Shown: one piece after another, positions 27,037 through 37,171 of the stretch
Layout: each line of letters opens with the position of its first letter
Position numbering within the stretch: the stretch's first letter is position 1
From: Amphirosellinia nigrospora
Lineage: Eukaryota; Ascomycota; Sordariomycetes; Xylariales; Xylariaceae
DNA: 64,000 bases
Reading direction: 5' to 3'
Assembly (NCBI GenBank): GCA_004123355.1
Contig: SCHM01000003.1
Span: 6,715,058 to 6,779,057, forward strand
Made by a program: the position numbers and the translations under genes
The notes under the pieces: model-generated
What the model was told of the DNA's origin: nothing
The model's input: only the letters and a program-made list of their open reading frames with translations
Databases searched by the model: none

Positions 27037-27535
27037 TCATCGTGCTTTCGCACAGGATTTCTGAATACTAGTCACCGGAACGGAGAACACAGGCGGGTTC
27101 TTCACTCCAAACGGACTCGAGCCAGAAATAACAACAGTCCCGCTCGAATTTCTCTGCGTGTGCTTGATGTATACCGTGTAAGGATAAGTCACCTTGACCT
27201 CCAGGACTGCTGGGTTATCAGAAGTGCAGCTTGTGTAGCCGCCTGTTGAATTCGTCTGGTCGTTGCTGGAAAGTAGGGATATATTATTGCACTACAGTTT
27301 GTTAGTTGCTAGAACCACTGGTTTCGTGCGAATTTGTGTATCTTACCTCGATGTTTGAGAAGCCATGCACCCCATCGACGTAATTATCGGGCGCGGAGAC
27401 ATTAAAGGCTACATATGGTCTGTTAATGTAGGACCCGAGGAACGTAACGGTGAAATTATCGTGTATCCTTGGGTCCGTCAACGCCGTGGCAAAAGCAGCT
27501 CCGGGAAGAAGGAGAGTAAAGATGGAAGTACGCAT
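27037..27535 (-). CDS. Small secreted protein, candidate effector
   Basis: Two exons, 27347-27535 and 27037-27291, with a 55-bp GT-AG intron at 27292-27346, encode 147 aa with no frame break. The N-terminus MRTSIFTLLLPGAAFATA is a typical signal peptide with a likely cleavage after ATA. The mature protein is about 128 aa with three cysteines, several N-x-S/T sites (NFT, NVS, NIS, NSS) and a beta-rich look (VTFLGSYINRPYVAFNVSAP, VLEVKVTYPYTVYIKHTQ). There is no recognisable domain. Small size, secretion and an accessory neighbourhood fit the loose class of fungal secreted effector-like or wall-associated proteins, but nothing in the sequence proves a role. It is one of few genes here readable without correction. 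Confidence 0.75.
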
Positions 27536-27890
27536 GTTGAGTTACTTCGAAAGTTTCGACTGTTACAGACTGAGGATGCGACTAAATATCTGTCAAAGTA
27601 TGAGAAATTGAAGCTTAACATCAAAGGAGGTCCAGCTCAATTCGGGCAGGGAAGCTGACTCTTATATACACCATTTCCTATTCCGGCATAGTAAATAGCC
27701 CGGGTTAAATACGAGGTTGAGCGAGCAGTCTAGTGGTTCTAATGCTACTCAGCCGCTTACATCGTCTGACTTAATTCCAAATATTATCATCCAACAATAT
27801 GCACTGCCATCATTGTGATTCAGCTGGAGGTCTTAGCCTGAAACTAAATCCGTGAATAAATAGGAAACACAAACGTTAAATGCACTTGTG

Positions 27891-28293
27891 CTAAAGTCTA
27901 GGACTGTTACCAGGGCTCATGTTCAAGAGCTTAGATAGAATCAATCTACTAACAATCAACTGTGCTGCCAAAATTGGTATGAAGATACATTTCTCTACGT
28001 CCCTAGGCAGGAAGATTCCATGCCTATTATGCTCGAAATACCCTCGTATCAATCCTATAGCCTCGCGGATTTTCGTTGGCTCGTGTATCCAGAGTGTGTC
28101 TGCCTCGGTGATTGATGTCGGTGTTTGATGAAGGACTTGAGACTCGTGAGATTTGTACAACTCCATCAGCCTCGCGTGATAGCAGTAGCCGAGATGCGTG
28201 TGACAAGGACAGCATTATTGTCTCACGCGCGTCAAGTTCTGAGGTGTGTAAGGAATTTTGGTTGGAATCACTAATAAAATCATCTCTTATCAC
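27891..28293 (-). pseudogene. Coding-like fragment, unrecognised
   Basis: Two overlapping minus-strand frames join by one shift near 28140 into a stretch of about 130 codons with natural-looking composition (for example TLWIHEPTKIREAIGLIRG and a hydrophobic IFIPILAAQLIVSRLILSKLL). No ATG context, stop or intron can be fixed with confidence. It may be the 3' part of the decayed hydrolase just upstream on the same strand, or an independent remnant. I do not recognise a domain. Confidence 0.3.
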
Positions 28294-28612
28294 ACGGATA
28301 AACCGTAGAGCCTACCTACAGAGCCACACAGACTTCTAGGGGCTGATTGCCCTCCGGAAGCCAGAAGTGTCCGGCCGGTTTCATGAGACCCAGCGAGCCA
28401 GTATCTCTTTGACATTGAATCTTTGATGTCCATCTTAATAGCTCCTATGCAAAGAAAATAGTTTCCAATATCAATATTACATTGTTAGGTACGCCAGTTG
28501 GGCAATACTATCGGCATCAACGTGGGTCGATAGTACAGTCTCGTTGAAGTTGACAAAGGGACTGGGATCTATGTATGTGTTAGGACCTTCGTGCAACAAT
28601 AGATGTCATACT

Positions 28613-29040
28613 TTACCCTACTGATAACTCGCACGAAAGTCCTGACATACGTTGATTGTAATGGGAAAAGGAAAGAAACCACTTAAAAATGAGAAGAGAG
28701 AGGCTAGGGAATTCGTACTGAAGGGGGCTGAGGACTCTTTCTGCCCGTCGAGTATCCATTTTATCTTCTCGGCCGAGGATTCCAGAAAGTGCAATCATCA
28801 AAGGTCAAGAAAGTTTCGATACCTCCCGCCAATGTCGGAGTGGTAGCCCATGAACCAACACTGTTGTAAGCAAGGTATCCCGTCTCTCTCCTCCTCGTTA
28901 GGACCGGGAAGTTTCCAAACAATAGGACAAAAGGGACGTCGGTGTTCGTGAAGCGGGAGAGCCTGGATGGCATGGTCGATACCGCTGGTCAACAAAAGCC
29001 AGTTTGCGCGAGTTCTAGGGCCTAATAAAGCTCAAATATT
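28613..29040 (-). pseudogene. DUF2235 alpha/beta hydrolase remnant
   Basis: A minus-strand block reads as the middle of a DUF2235 (Tle1-like phospholipase/hydrolase) domain: IDHAIQALPLHEHRRPF, then CWFMGYHSDIGG with the family's conserved SDxGG, then a shifted IALSGILGREDKM. The N-terminal part with the GFSRG nucleophile elbow could not be found between 29040 and 29560, and stops lie in all three frames on both sides. Frame changes occur within 60 bp of SDIGG. Unlike the housekeeping genes in this window, the loss here is of whole segments, so I call a genuine gene remnant; missing introns could hide more of it. DUF2235 hydrolases occur both as lone enzymes and as NLR-associated domains in fungi. 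Confidence 0.5.
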
Positions 29041-29565
29041 GCCGAGGGAGGTGTCATACGGACCAGCCACAGGACATAGCCACAGGAGCCACAGAGAGTC
29101 CAATCATTTTCGAGGGCGGAGACAGGCATATTGGCATAATAGCATTGACGAGGAGGCAAAGGTCCTAGAATTCGTCTATAAATTGAGGACATGGTATAAC
29201 CCTTAGTCTACCACTCGAAGCACAACACGACTGTCTGGCTCATCAATGCTGACGTGGCTCGAAATGATACAGTGTAGGGTAGTCTATTATCCTTGGGAGA
29301 TGAATTTGTGACAAAAAGCGTAGATTGGGTATTGGAACTCCCTTGCTTAATGAGTCAGCCCCCTCAGCTGCGATATATGACGTCCAATCCAATTCTTAAA
29401 GGCCTTCAGACCGAGGTGTTTTCTCTCCAACTCACCTTTAGAAACACGTTAAAACGCCCGAACATAAGTTAACTCACACTTTTCTTCCAGCCCAACGGCA
29501 AGATATTCCCATAATCAAGGGATATTTTGAACGTACAGATTCTACAGAGAAATCAATCCCACCTT

Positions 29566-30753
29566 ATGTCATCTTCTGATCAAAGCCCGGCGGCAGCACA
29601 GTTGAGTGCCAGTCAAAGCTGCCTAAAGCTTCTAAGCGGGGCAGGATCCAGCGATTCCGTGGCAAAGTACGTATAACTCGCTCTAATATACGGGTTAAGT
29701 CATGTGAAAGCAGCGCCGCAAATATCCTATCTAGTTCTCGCCCAGCATTGCCGATGGATAGGCAACTAATAACGTCGATGCTGATTGTAGCATAGTATTA
29801 TACTCGTGGGAGACATCTCCAAGCCCCCATCCCCGAACGTCTGGGGATTGCAGACTGAATTCTTCTGGCCGGGAAAAATACCCAGCGTCAAAGTTTACGA
29901 GTTCGTGTACGCTGAAGATGATGGCAATGCCAACAAAACCCGAGCGGAAGCTGTCGCAGCTCTAGGGAAGGATATATGCAATCAAAAACTTCTACAGCGG
30001 TCTGAGCGAACTGAAGCGGGCCATCTGCGACAGTAAAGAGAGGGCAATATTAGTCGGTTATGGATATGGCGGGCTTTTATGCGAGCAAGTATGACTGCCA
30101 ATATTCACTACATTCCTGGGGGTGCTGACAGTTGTCCTAGGTCGTTGAAGCGGCCGACGACGACGAGCGAGCGAGCAGCCTCATTAAAGGGCTGGTTTTG
30201 TTTGGGACACCGCACTTTGTGCGTGGGCTGAAGCAGTGGGCTCATATCGTTGTTGAAACAACAGCACGATCAGAGGTACGCACATCAAACAGAGGAGGAA
30301 TCATCGCGGCCATGAGCGACACTATCGGAAGAGCGTTCACCCGAGGTAGGGTTATATCTGTCGATCTGACGCCCATCGAAGAGCATTTCCGCCAAATTGC
30401 AAAATTGCAGCGCTCTTTCTTCCACAAAACACGTAATGATTGGTGGCGTGCGCGAATTGTGTCCTGCTTTCCAGTACCGCCCATGTCAAGTTCCGAGCAT
30501 ACGCTGGTAAGTTTTTCGTCAATCTTAAATGTCTAATGTACCGTACTCCCCTGTGCGAGGATATTGATTAAATTTTACCGGCCAGACTATATTACCTGAA
30601 TGGGTCACTGTCCCCCACTCCATGCCAGTCAGTGTTCGCAAGCCATATCTGGAAATGACCGACTTAAGCGGCCTGCAAGACAGACCATCCCAACTCATCT
30701 CACGATTGATTGGGATCTGGATCCAACCAAGGGATGGCAAGGCCACAACATAG
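29566..30753 (+). CDS. SesB-like alpha/beta hydrolase, catalytically degenerate
   Basis: About 300 aa in four exons. The proposed ATG is at 29566 (MSSSDQSPAAAQL). Intron 1 runs about 29669 to 29788, intron 2 30089-30140 and intron 3 30507-30585; the stop is at 30753. One indel near 29985 shifts the frame, and the phase at intron 1 suggests another. The fold signature is that of lipase-like domains at the N-terminus of many fungal NLR proteins: a PGKIPSVKVYEFVY strand, a LVGYGYGGLL elbow and LIKGLVLFGTPH. The elbow lacks the serine of GxSxG (glycine instead), and the C-terminal segment LEMTDLSGLQD lacks the usual catalytic histidine. No NACHT or repeat domain follows, so it is either a stand-alone domain or a truncated NLR. 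The hydrolase fold is fairly clear; activity is doubtful. Confidence 0.6.
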
Positions 30754-31565
30754 GGAAACCCAACCCCCCAGGATATTAACTGAAAATGAGAACCTTGGTA
30801 ATATCGTGTCAAGCAACAAAATCACACTCTAAGTATCCCACGCGAATTTAAGAGCTTACATTCCTGGCTCTTTCGGATTTCCTCAACCATGTAACTGAGC
30901 TTTATGCTGCGTTATTCCGTGGTGGCGAAGCTATTATGAGCTTAAGATATTTCTAGATGCGATATAACTTGGGTTATAGTCGAAGAGGATCACAGGGTTA
31001 CTGGATATAAAAACATCAAAAATCTATACTGTATTTTGGAGACTTGGATTCCTTGCTCATGAATATATTGCGCTCTATTTTATCGACTGACTATCAAAAT
31101 ATCTACGTTAATACCGGGACCTGTTTCCGAGACCTGTTTCGGATGAGTAATTGCCATATTAGCAGTTATGTCTTTCCTGAATGGCCAAACTCGAGTTCAA
31201 GCATCTATTGAAGCCTTGGTACCTAAAATACAAGAATAGAGACGTACCACACTCACACGCTCTATGAGCTATATGGGCTTCATGGGTTGGCTTCTTGGGC
31301 TATATTGGCTATGTGTGGACTACATGTGTCACAGACCACTGTGGCGCGTCGAAGTAAATTTCTTCCCTTTTATTTTGTTGTATGTCTCTAGCTACTATAT
31401 TAAGCCGATAGACGGCGCTCTTTTGTGGGGCATTATCTTTTGTAGAAACTGTCATGGGTGTATGAAGCTTTATGTACAACTAAACAGATGATCCTAGCTG
31501 ACGATAGCTAATACAGAACTCATAAAGCAGTCTTTAATATAATACAAATTATGAGTAGAACCAGC
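30754..31565. other. Intergenic upstream of 5S rRNA
   Basis: An 812-bp AT-rich gap. A 75-codon frame at 31264-31491 is hydrophobic but has no support as a gene. No repeat or regulatory site is recognised. Confidence 0.4.
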
Positions 31566-31680
31566 ACGTACGACCATAGGATGTAGAAACGCGGGGTCCC
31601 GCCGCTCCCCATAGCTAAGCTACATACCGCCAGATTAGTAGTTGGTCGGTGACGACCAGCGAATCCCTGGTGTTGTACGT
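31566..31680 (+). rRNA. 5S ribosomal RNA
   Basis: The sequence follows the fungal 5S rRNA consensus from ACGTACGACCATAGG to CGAATCCCTGGTGTTGTACGT. The terminal helix pairs ACGTACGAC with GTTGTACGT. The GGATGTAG/CTACATACC arm and the GGTCG/CGACC hairpin are paired. The internal Pol III control elements are in place (AGCTAAGC as A-box, AGTTGGTCGGTGACG as C-box) and a T5 terminator lies at 31688-31692. The length, 115 nt, is slightly below the usual 118-120. A lone 5S gene away from the rDNA is normal for filamentous ascomycetes such as Neurospora. Paired changes in helices argue that it is functional or recently was. Confidence 0.85.
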
Positions 31681-31905
31681 TTTGGTCTTTTTAGTTATAA
31701 TTTTTAATCAGAAATCTGCGTTGCGTCTGTTCGTTATTAAAGACTGACGCCAATAGTTAATACCCTAAGCAGCCTCAATACCGGCCGGCTACACAAGGTA
31801 TCTAATGCAAGACGACGACTCATAGTTAGAGCGTGATGCCCGGAGAAAAAGTTTTCCAAGACCATTGTACCTAAGAGATGCACCATTTCCACCCAGACAA
31901 ACAAC

Positions 31906-33469
31906 TCAATCCCTCGAAGTCGGCGTTCCTACAACCGGCATTGGAGCTCCTGTGGTATCTTTCACTAAAGTATAACCTGCTTCAACCAGCTCGCTCGCGC
32001 TAACCGAAGCCGAGAATCCGTTCCACGGTCCCCTTTCAATGTAATAATGATGGAAACCCGTAATAACACCGTCATCGTCCCAGATAGCAGAGCTGCACGT
32101 GCCATCGGGAGGGCAAACTCGGTCCTTGTTCCCTTCCGTCTGACCCATATAACACCAATTGTAGATAACGTAGCGCAAATTGTCTTCGGTAGGGTGCGTG
32201 GAAGTCTCTAGCTTCACGGACTTGCTAACAATACTCGCCTCCATATTGCCCGTATAGGGGCTGTTTAGAAAACAATCGCCGAAGACAAACCTGTCTTCTG
32301 AAGTGGCCAAACGAGTAAAGCTTGGAGAGTCGCCACTGATGTTCTCGAAAGTCTCGTTGACGAATGTGATATCGTTCTTTAGCTTTACCAAGCTAACGTC
32401 AGTGAAATATCTCTAGCACCGCTTCGCCAATAGATCTACTCCAGTTATCCCCTTGCCATACGTTTCCATTGTCGCCAATACCATGAAAAGCTGCGGTCAT
32501 GAAACGATTGCCAGAGTTATTCTGCACGAGAATTCCGGACGTAGTGGAGAAAACCGCGGGATGTCCATGCTCTTTTGGCATCTTACTGGATATCAATACC
32601 CCGGGCCTCAGGACATCATATTCGGTGTTGTCTATAACGCCGCTTATCGGCTGCGGCTTAACTTGTCGCTTCGCCGATAAATCTGCCCACAACGGTCGGT
32701 GGAGCTCACGGTTGGTGAGATATCCTACCGGACAATGCGCGATCTTGCCGGGAAGCGTAATCCTCAAGGATGAAATATCAGAACGGTCTTCAAGGACGAT
32801 GTAGATCGTGCGTTGAGAAGTAAGCATGAGTTCAATCATGCGAGTTTCTGGCAGATTCTTCTTGAACCAAGAGTAAACATCGGCTCCAAGCTTGCGAAGC
32901 TCTCGATCGGAGAATTCGTCAACTTGTACCCGTCTTGACAAATAGAGATTTGGAAGTTCCCCAGTATCTGTCTAGGAAATATAAGAGCTCTGCCCTTATT
33001 GTCGTGACTGATTATCGTGAATGGCACACACACCAACCGTGAGTGGCCATGGCGATTCTGGCAATTCTTTCACTTGGAAGATGAGATGCGAGCGCCAGCG
33101 CGCCTCTGTGACGTTGGTCGTCTCGGGGAATATGGTGAAGCAAGTCACTCAGTTCGCCTCCGTAAATATCATTACTCCAATCCCGGAGGTTAAAAGGGAG
33201 GAGGATATGTCGTTGATGCAAGTTGCCTCCGCATCTTCTCGTCCTTCTGACGATGGGTGAGCATGAGAGAAGAGTTGCCTGGGGACAGAGAAGGGCTTCA
33301 GAAAAATCTCCCCTTGGGATGTTAAGGGCCCTCTATTAGCCGTAGTAAAATCAAAGCGCGCCGAGGGAAGATTGTTCAGCGGAGGAGTGACTCTACGCTT
33401 ATTTGAAGGAGTTCGGGGCGAGGATCCCCCCGGAGACACACAGAGCTTCACGATGGTAGGGCTGGACAT
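31906..33469 (-). CDS. Trypsin-fold serine protease-like protein
   Basis: A protein of about 520 aa starting at ATG 33469 (MSSPTIVKL) and ending at 31906. The frame breaks about four times: near 33155, 33030, 32945 and 32400. The N-terminal half shows no domain. The C-terminal half looks like a chymotrypsin fold: STTSGILV, MTAAFHGIG with a candidate catalytic histidine, HTDVSLVKL with the candidate aspartate, and GTCSSAIWDDDGVITGF with the candidate serine. All three triad positions appear kept. It has no signal peptide, so it would act inside the cell. It resembles uncharacterised fungal proteins with trypsin-like domains, a domain type also used as an NLR effector module. The fold call is from motif spacing only. 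Confidence 0.55.
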
Positions 33470-34077
33470 TATTCAAGGCCTTAGGAAACAGAATACTTGG
33501 ATGTGAAATGGCGGAAATTCGAGGCGGTCGAGAAGAAGCTTTATCGGGCATTTGGGATTAACCAATTTTATGAGGATTCTGACTTACTTTATAGGCCAGA
33601 CATGATTTGATATTCAAAACTCTAAAATATGCAGGAAACTTGTACCCTGGAATATAATTTCGATTTATATTGCCACCACAGCATTAACTTTCCAGATGGC
33701 GCGGCGCGAAAAAAAACCTAAACGGCCACCACGTACACCATATGATGAATACCCAGTATACTGTTTGATAGCAGTTCAGGGTGTTCTTCACCGCCTCACC
33801 AGATTCTGTCGGGCCTAGAGAACGCCACGCATCTAATACTATACATAAAACAGAATCTGGTTCTCTACACCATTTCAAGTACTTCATAAACACCTAGTTC
33901 ATTCCAGTGTAACATGATTCTCTTTTTTCAATAGTTAATTACAACAGCAACTTCTTTTAGTCGTGACTCCTTGTCCACTCCTTTTAGGACTATAGTGCCT
34001 TGTACGTTTGGTTCGTTCTCTTATTAGAACCGCGTTCGGGAGAGCCCAGGATATCCGGACCGTTTCTGGCTAACCAG
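33470..34077. other. Intergenic
   Basis: A 608-bp AT-rich gap upstream of the trypsin-like gene. A 69-codon minus-strand frame at 33684-33893 has no support. The gene's promoter should be at the left end. Confidence 0.4.
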
Positions 34078-34378
34078 TGTCACAAGGGCTGGAATATAGG
34101 GTTTGGAGAAGTTCAATAGATAATACTCATCAAGGGGCTCGTAGGAGGCTATATCCCTCCAAACCTCTCTATCCAAGCAGGCGACGAAGGGTCTATTTGT
34201 AGACCCTTCTGTCTACTTCCCGCGACGTCTCTTTTTTTCTATTCCCTTCCATTTCCTTCGATGAAGACAGGGATCGAGAAAGGACGAGAATAAGGACGAG
34301 AATAGAGATACGAACAAAACACGGGTAGCGGAATATCCCAAAATAGCCCAGTGATATATATACATGCAAGTGAACCTG
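34078..34378 (+). repeat. LTR-like sequence, copy A
   Basis: It begins TGTCACAAGGG and shares with the next 348 bp a similar opening (AGGGNTTGGA, GTTCAAT, ATAATA-CTC). A TGTCACAAGGG start is consistent with fungal retrotransposon LTRs. No target-site duplication could be matched, and the right boundary is set only by where copy B begins. Confidence 0.3.
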
Positions 34379-34726
34379 TGTCACAAGGGTTCTGATTGAG
34401 GGCTTGGAATAGGTTCAATTGAGTAATAAACTCCTATGGTGCCAAAGGGGCCATATAGATCTAAGTCCCCTTTTCCCTCGAAGGGGGAATTCGAGCCCTT
34501 TTTATGCTCAGAATTCTCCTCTCCTTCGCGGACCTCCGCGACCTATCTAGAGACATGTGTAGCCGGAGAAGCGAGTGTCTCGGTGTTCGAGTTCAGTTCG
34601 GTATCTGCTTCTGAGACTTACGATAACTTCGTGCGACTGCCTCAGCCTCGTAGGGTAATATCTCGCGAGCTCCGTATGAGACCCTGTGTGGCACTGTATT
34701 GCGCACTGACCAGGATCCGTGTAACA
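34379..34726 (+). repeat. LTR-like sequence, copy B (solo LTR candidate)
   Basis: Starts TGTCACAAGGGT and ends GATCCGTGTAACA, so it has TG...CA termini and a plausible LTR length of 348 bp. No internal gag or pol sequence lies beside it, so it would be a solo LTR. The flanking 5 bp (ACCTG and TTTTA) do not match, which weakens the call. The open frame across it (34436-34810) is probably fortuitous. Confidence 0.35.
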
Positions 34727-35466
34727 TTTTATATTACCCTTTTTGTACATCTATCCTTCCTCAGTTTTTTTACGCGCCGTTCTAAGATAATGATGTTTTA
34801 CATTACCTAAGATTGGACCCTGTTCCTGTCAAGTTTTATGATGAATTCGAGTTAAGATGTGCTGATATGATCCCAACCTGTAGCAGATAATTTAATATAT
34901 GCTGTCGGTACTTGCAAGTAAGTAAACATAATGACTGCGAAACTTTTACCCCGCCCTCGGAAACCCGCCTGCGCATATCCCCCGCTAGGTTAAGTCAATG
35001 TATGATGTCGTGTATTACCTTTTTTTTACACTCTTCAAGCGATTAGACAGTATTCAACTACCTAACTAGTTGACTGGATATTTTCCAAAGAGTTAGTTAC
35101 TTAAATTCAACCCAAGAGATATGCATGACAGGTGGCGTAAGGTTCGGATTTGTAGTTAAGTTCGTCGAAGCGTAGAATACACGAGGAGATTGATACTGAG
35201 AGAGAACAAAATGGAACCTGCAGTCTGCTCTAGAGCGTGCATTCTCCCGTGCGTCATACCAAGCGACGGATGGGGCGTTTTGATATCAAGCTTGGGAAAC
35301 AACAAGTTTTCAAATCGCGCTTTCTAGAAAAAAAAAATTATCTGAGACAAAACCTCTCTGCCCCCGCCATTCTCTCCCCTCCCTCATAAGCTTTTACCAT
35401 ATTCATCTACGCGTTTGACCCAACTCTCAATTCAGTGACCCTAGTCTAAGTAAACTCGGCGACATC
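34727..35466. promoter_or_regulatory. Promoter region of the aldo-keto reductase
   Basis: A 740-bp gap. The last 130 bp before the ATG contain an A10 run near 35329 and a C/T-rich tract at about 35356-35390, typical of core promoters in filamentous fungi. No specific factor site can be named. Confidence 0.4.
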
Positions 35467-36424
35467 ATGGCGGACAAAAAGCACACTAGGTAATCGTCTC
35501 TACTATATTCCTCTCAACGCGAGTCTACACTAACGTGGTGGCCTGTACTAGTAAGGTTTATACCCTCCCCTCAGGGGACAAAATGCCCGCCATCGGCCTG
35601 GGCACTTGGCAGTCACCCAAGAACCAGACGAGCGCCGCCGTCAAGGCTGCCCTGGCGCGGGTTACCGTTACATCGACACAGCGTTCGCCTACGGCAACGA
35701 GTCCGAGGTGGGCGAGGGTGTCAAGGCCTCGGGAGTACCTCGCGAACAGATCTGGATTACCACCAAGCTCGATAATCCCTGGCACAAGCGAGTCGCGGAG
35801 GGCATCGACGCGTCTCTGAAGAACCTGGGGATGGAATACGTCGACCTGTACCTCATGCACTGGCCGAGCTCGAGCCGCCCCGACGACATCAAGAAGCATT
35901 ACGACGACTGGAACTTCATCGACACCTGGCGCGAGATGCAGAAGCTTCTCGGGACCGGCAAGGTTCGCAACATTGGCGTCTCTAATTTCGGAATCACCAA
36001 TCTCGAGAAGTTGTTGAGCGATCCCTCTTGCCAGGTCAAGCCATCGGTGAACCAGATCGAGCTCCACCCCAACAACCCGTCACCAAAGCTCGTGGCCTAC
36101 TGCAAAGAGAAGGGCATTCACTGCACTGGCTACTCCTGCCTCGGTAGCACCAATTCGCCTCTCTATAAGGATCCGACACTGCTCGAGATTGCTGAGAAGA
36201 AGGGCAAGACACCCCAGCAGTGTCTATTACAATGGGGTATTCAGAACGGCTGGGACGTGATCCCCAAATCGGTGACCAAGGAGCGGATCGAGGGGAACTT
36301 TGCGCTTGATGGCTGGGCTTTGACGGATGAGGAGGTGACCAAATTATCAAATCTCAAGGATCGCTTCAAGGTGTGCAATGATTCTTGGCTTCCCGTCAAG
36401 GTCTTTTTCGGAGACGACGAGTAA
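35467..36424 (+). CDS. Aldo-keto reductase (GCY1/xylose-reductase type)
   Basis: NADPH-dependent (alpha/beta)8-barrel oxidoreductase of the AKR superfamily acting on aldehydes, ketoses or glycerol-type substrates in the cytosol. Intron 1 (35490-35551) joins MADKKHT to SKVYTLPSG. Family marks: MPAIGLGTW, then the catalytic tetrad in DTAFAYGNE (Asp and Tyr), ITTKLDN (Lys) and YLMHWPS (His). Further marks are IGVSNF, PSVNQIELHP, GYSCLGS and the cofactor segment VIPKSVTKERIEGN. A 1-nt loss near 35655 separates the first strand from GYRYIDTAF. Restored length is 298 aa, slightly short for the family. The sequence resembles fungal glycerol dehydrogenase/GCY1-like enzymes, but substrate cannot be fixed. 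The neighbours are unrelated housekeeping genes. Confidence 0.85.
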
Positions 36425-36587
36425 GTTGTCGAGCTAGAGTTAGTGTGGCCAAGACTGCCATGGCACAAATAGATAGATAGATAGACCGCCAATGGTAGCT
36501 TAATGATAATGCGATCCCGAGATCCCGATTCGTGGGCGAACACTATAGAATCACACAACGACTCTCATGCATGGTATTCTACCTATC

Positions 36588-37171
36588 CTATAATTTTCCC
36601 TTGCGTGACTCCTCCTCTAGTACTACAGCGATGTTAGCTCTAAGCTTCGCAGCCAACTCGATCGCTTCGTCGTCGTCTAGGTCCTCCCGTTGGCCGCGGC
36701 CGAACATGGTGAAGCTCTCGCGAAGCTTCCCGTTCGCACGGATCTCGGGTCTTGGGATGAGGTGATAGTGCACGTGGTTTACGACTTGCGCCGCGGCAGC
36801 ACCGTTATTCTGCACGACGTTCCAATCATGCACCCCAGTCGTTCGCGACAGGGCCTTAGAGAGGAGGCGCAAATACACGCCGAGCTCGGCAGCCTCTTCG
36901 GAAGATACGTCAGATAGCTTCGGCTTATGCGACCGCGGACACAGCAACAGATGGCCATGGGACAGAGGCATGATGTCGAGAAATGCCATCAGTATGGGAG
37001 TGGACAGCACCACAAACGAGGCAGGGGCCAGGTGAAAGGGATCGAGCGCAGGCGAGTCGGAAGCCGGAGTTCTTCGGGCGGGAAGGGCGGGTAGGTCTGC
37101 GCGATGGTGCAGAACGGGCACGAATTGTCTGCGGGTAGCACCGTGGGATCGAAGGGGGCTTGCTCTGTCAT
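36588..37171 (-). CDS. HIT-family nucleotide-binding protein
   Basis: Histidine-triad superfamily protein of about 194 aa. The start is the ATG at 37171 (MTEQAPFDPTVLP), followed by CPFCTIAQTYPPF, the usual cysteine pair at the start of HIT domains. After a 1-nt loss near 37059 the fold continues with LMAFLDIMPLSHGHLLLCPR and the catalytic HVHYHLIPRP (HxHxHxx triad). Such enzymes hydrolyse nucleotide phosphoramidates or dinucleoside polyphosphates; the C-terminal acidic extension (EDLDDDEAIELAAKLRANI) is common in fungal HIT proteins. An alternative ATG at 37196 lies in the wrong frame for CPFC. The gene ends tail-to-tail with the aldo-keto reductase, only 163 bp away. Confidence 0.85.

Noticed and set aside
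27365-27658. 97-codon plus-strand frame
   Set aside because: It is the antisense of the spliced small secreted protein, which has a signal peptide and proper intron.
24141-33469. A complete NLR gene in the accessory island
   Set aside because: No P-loop NACHT or NB-ARC motif and no WD40, TPR or ankyrin array adjoin the hydrolase or trypsin-like genes.
34436-34810. 124-codon frame with a hydrophobic end
   Set aside because: Lies across the LTR-like copy B; no match to gag or pol and no other support.
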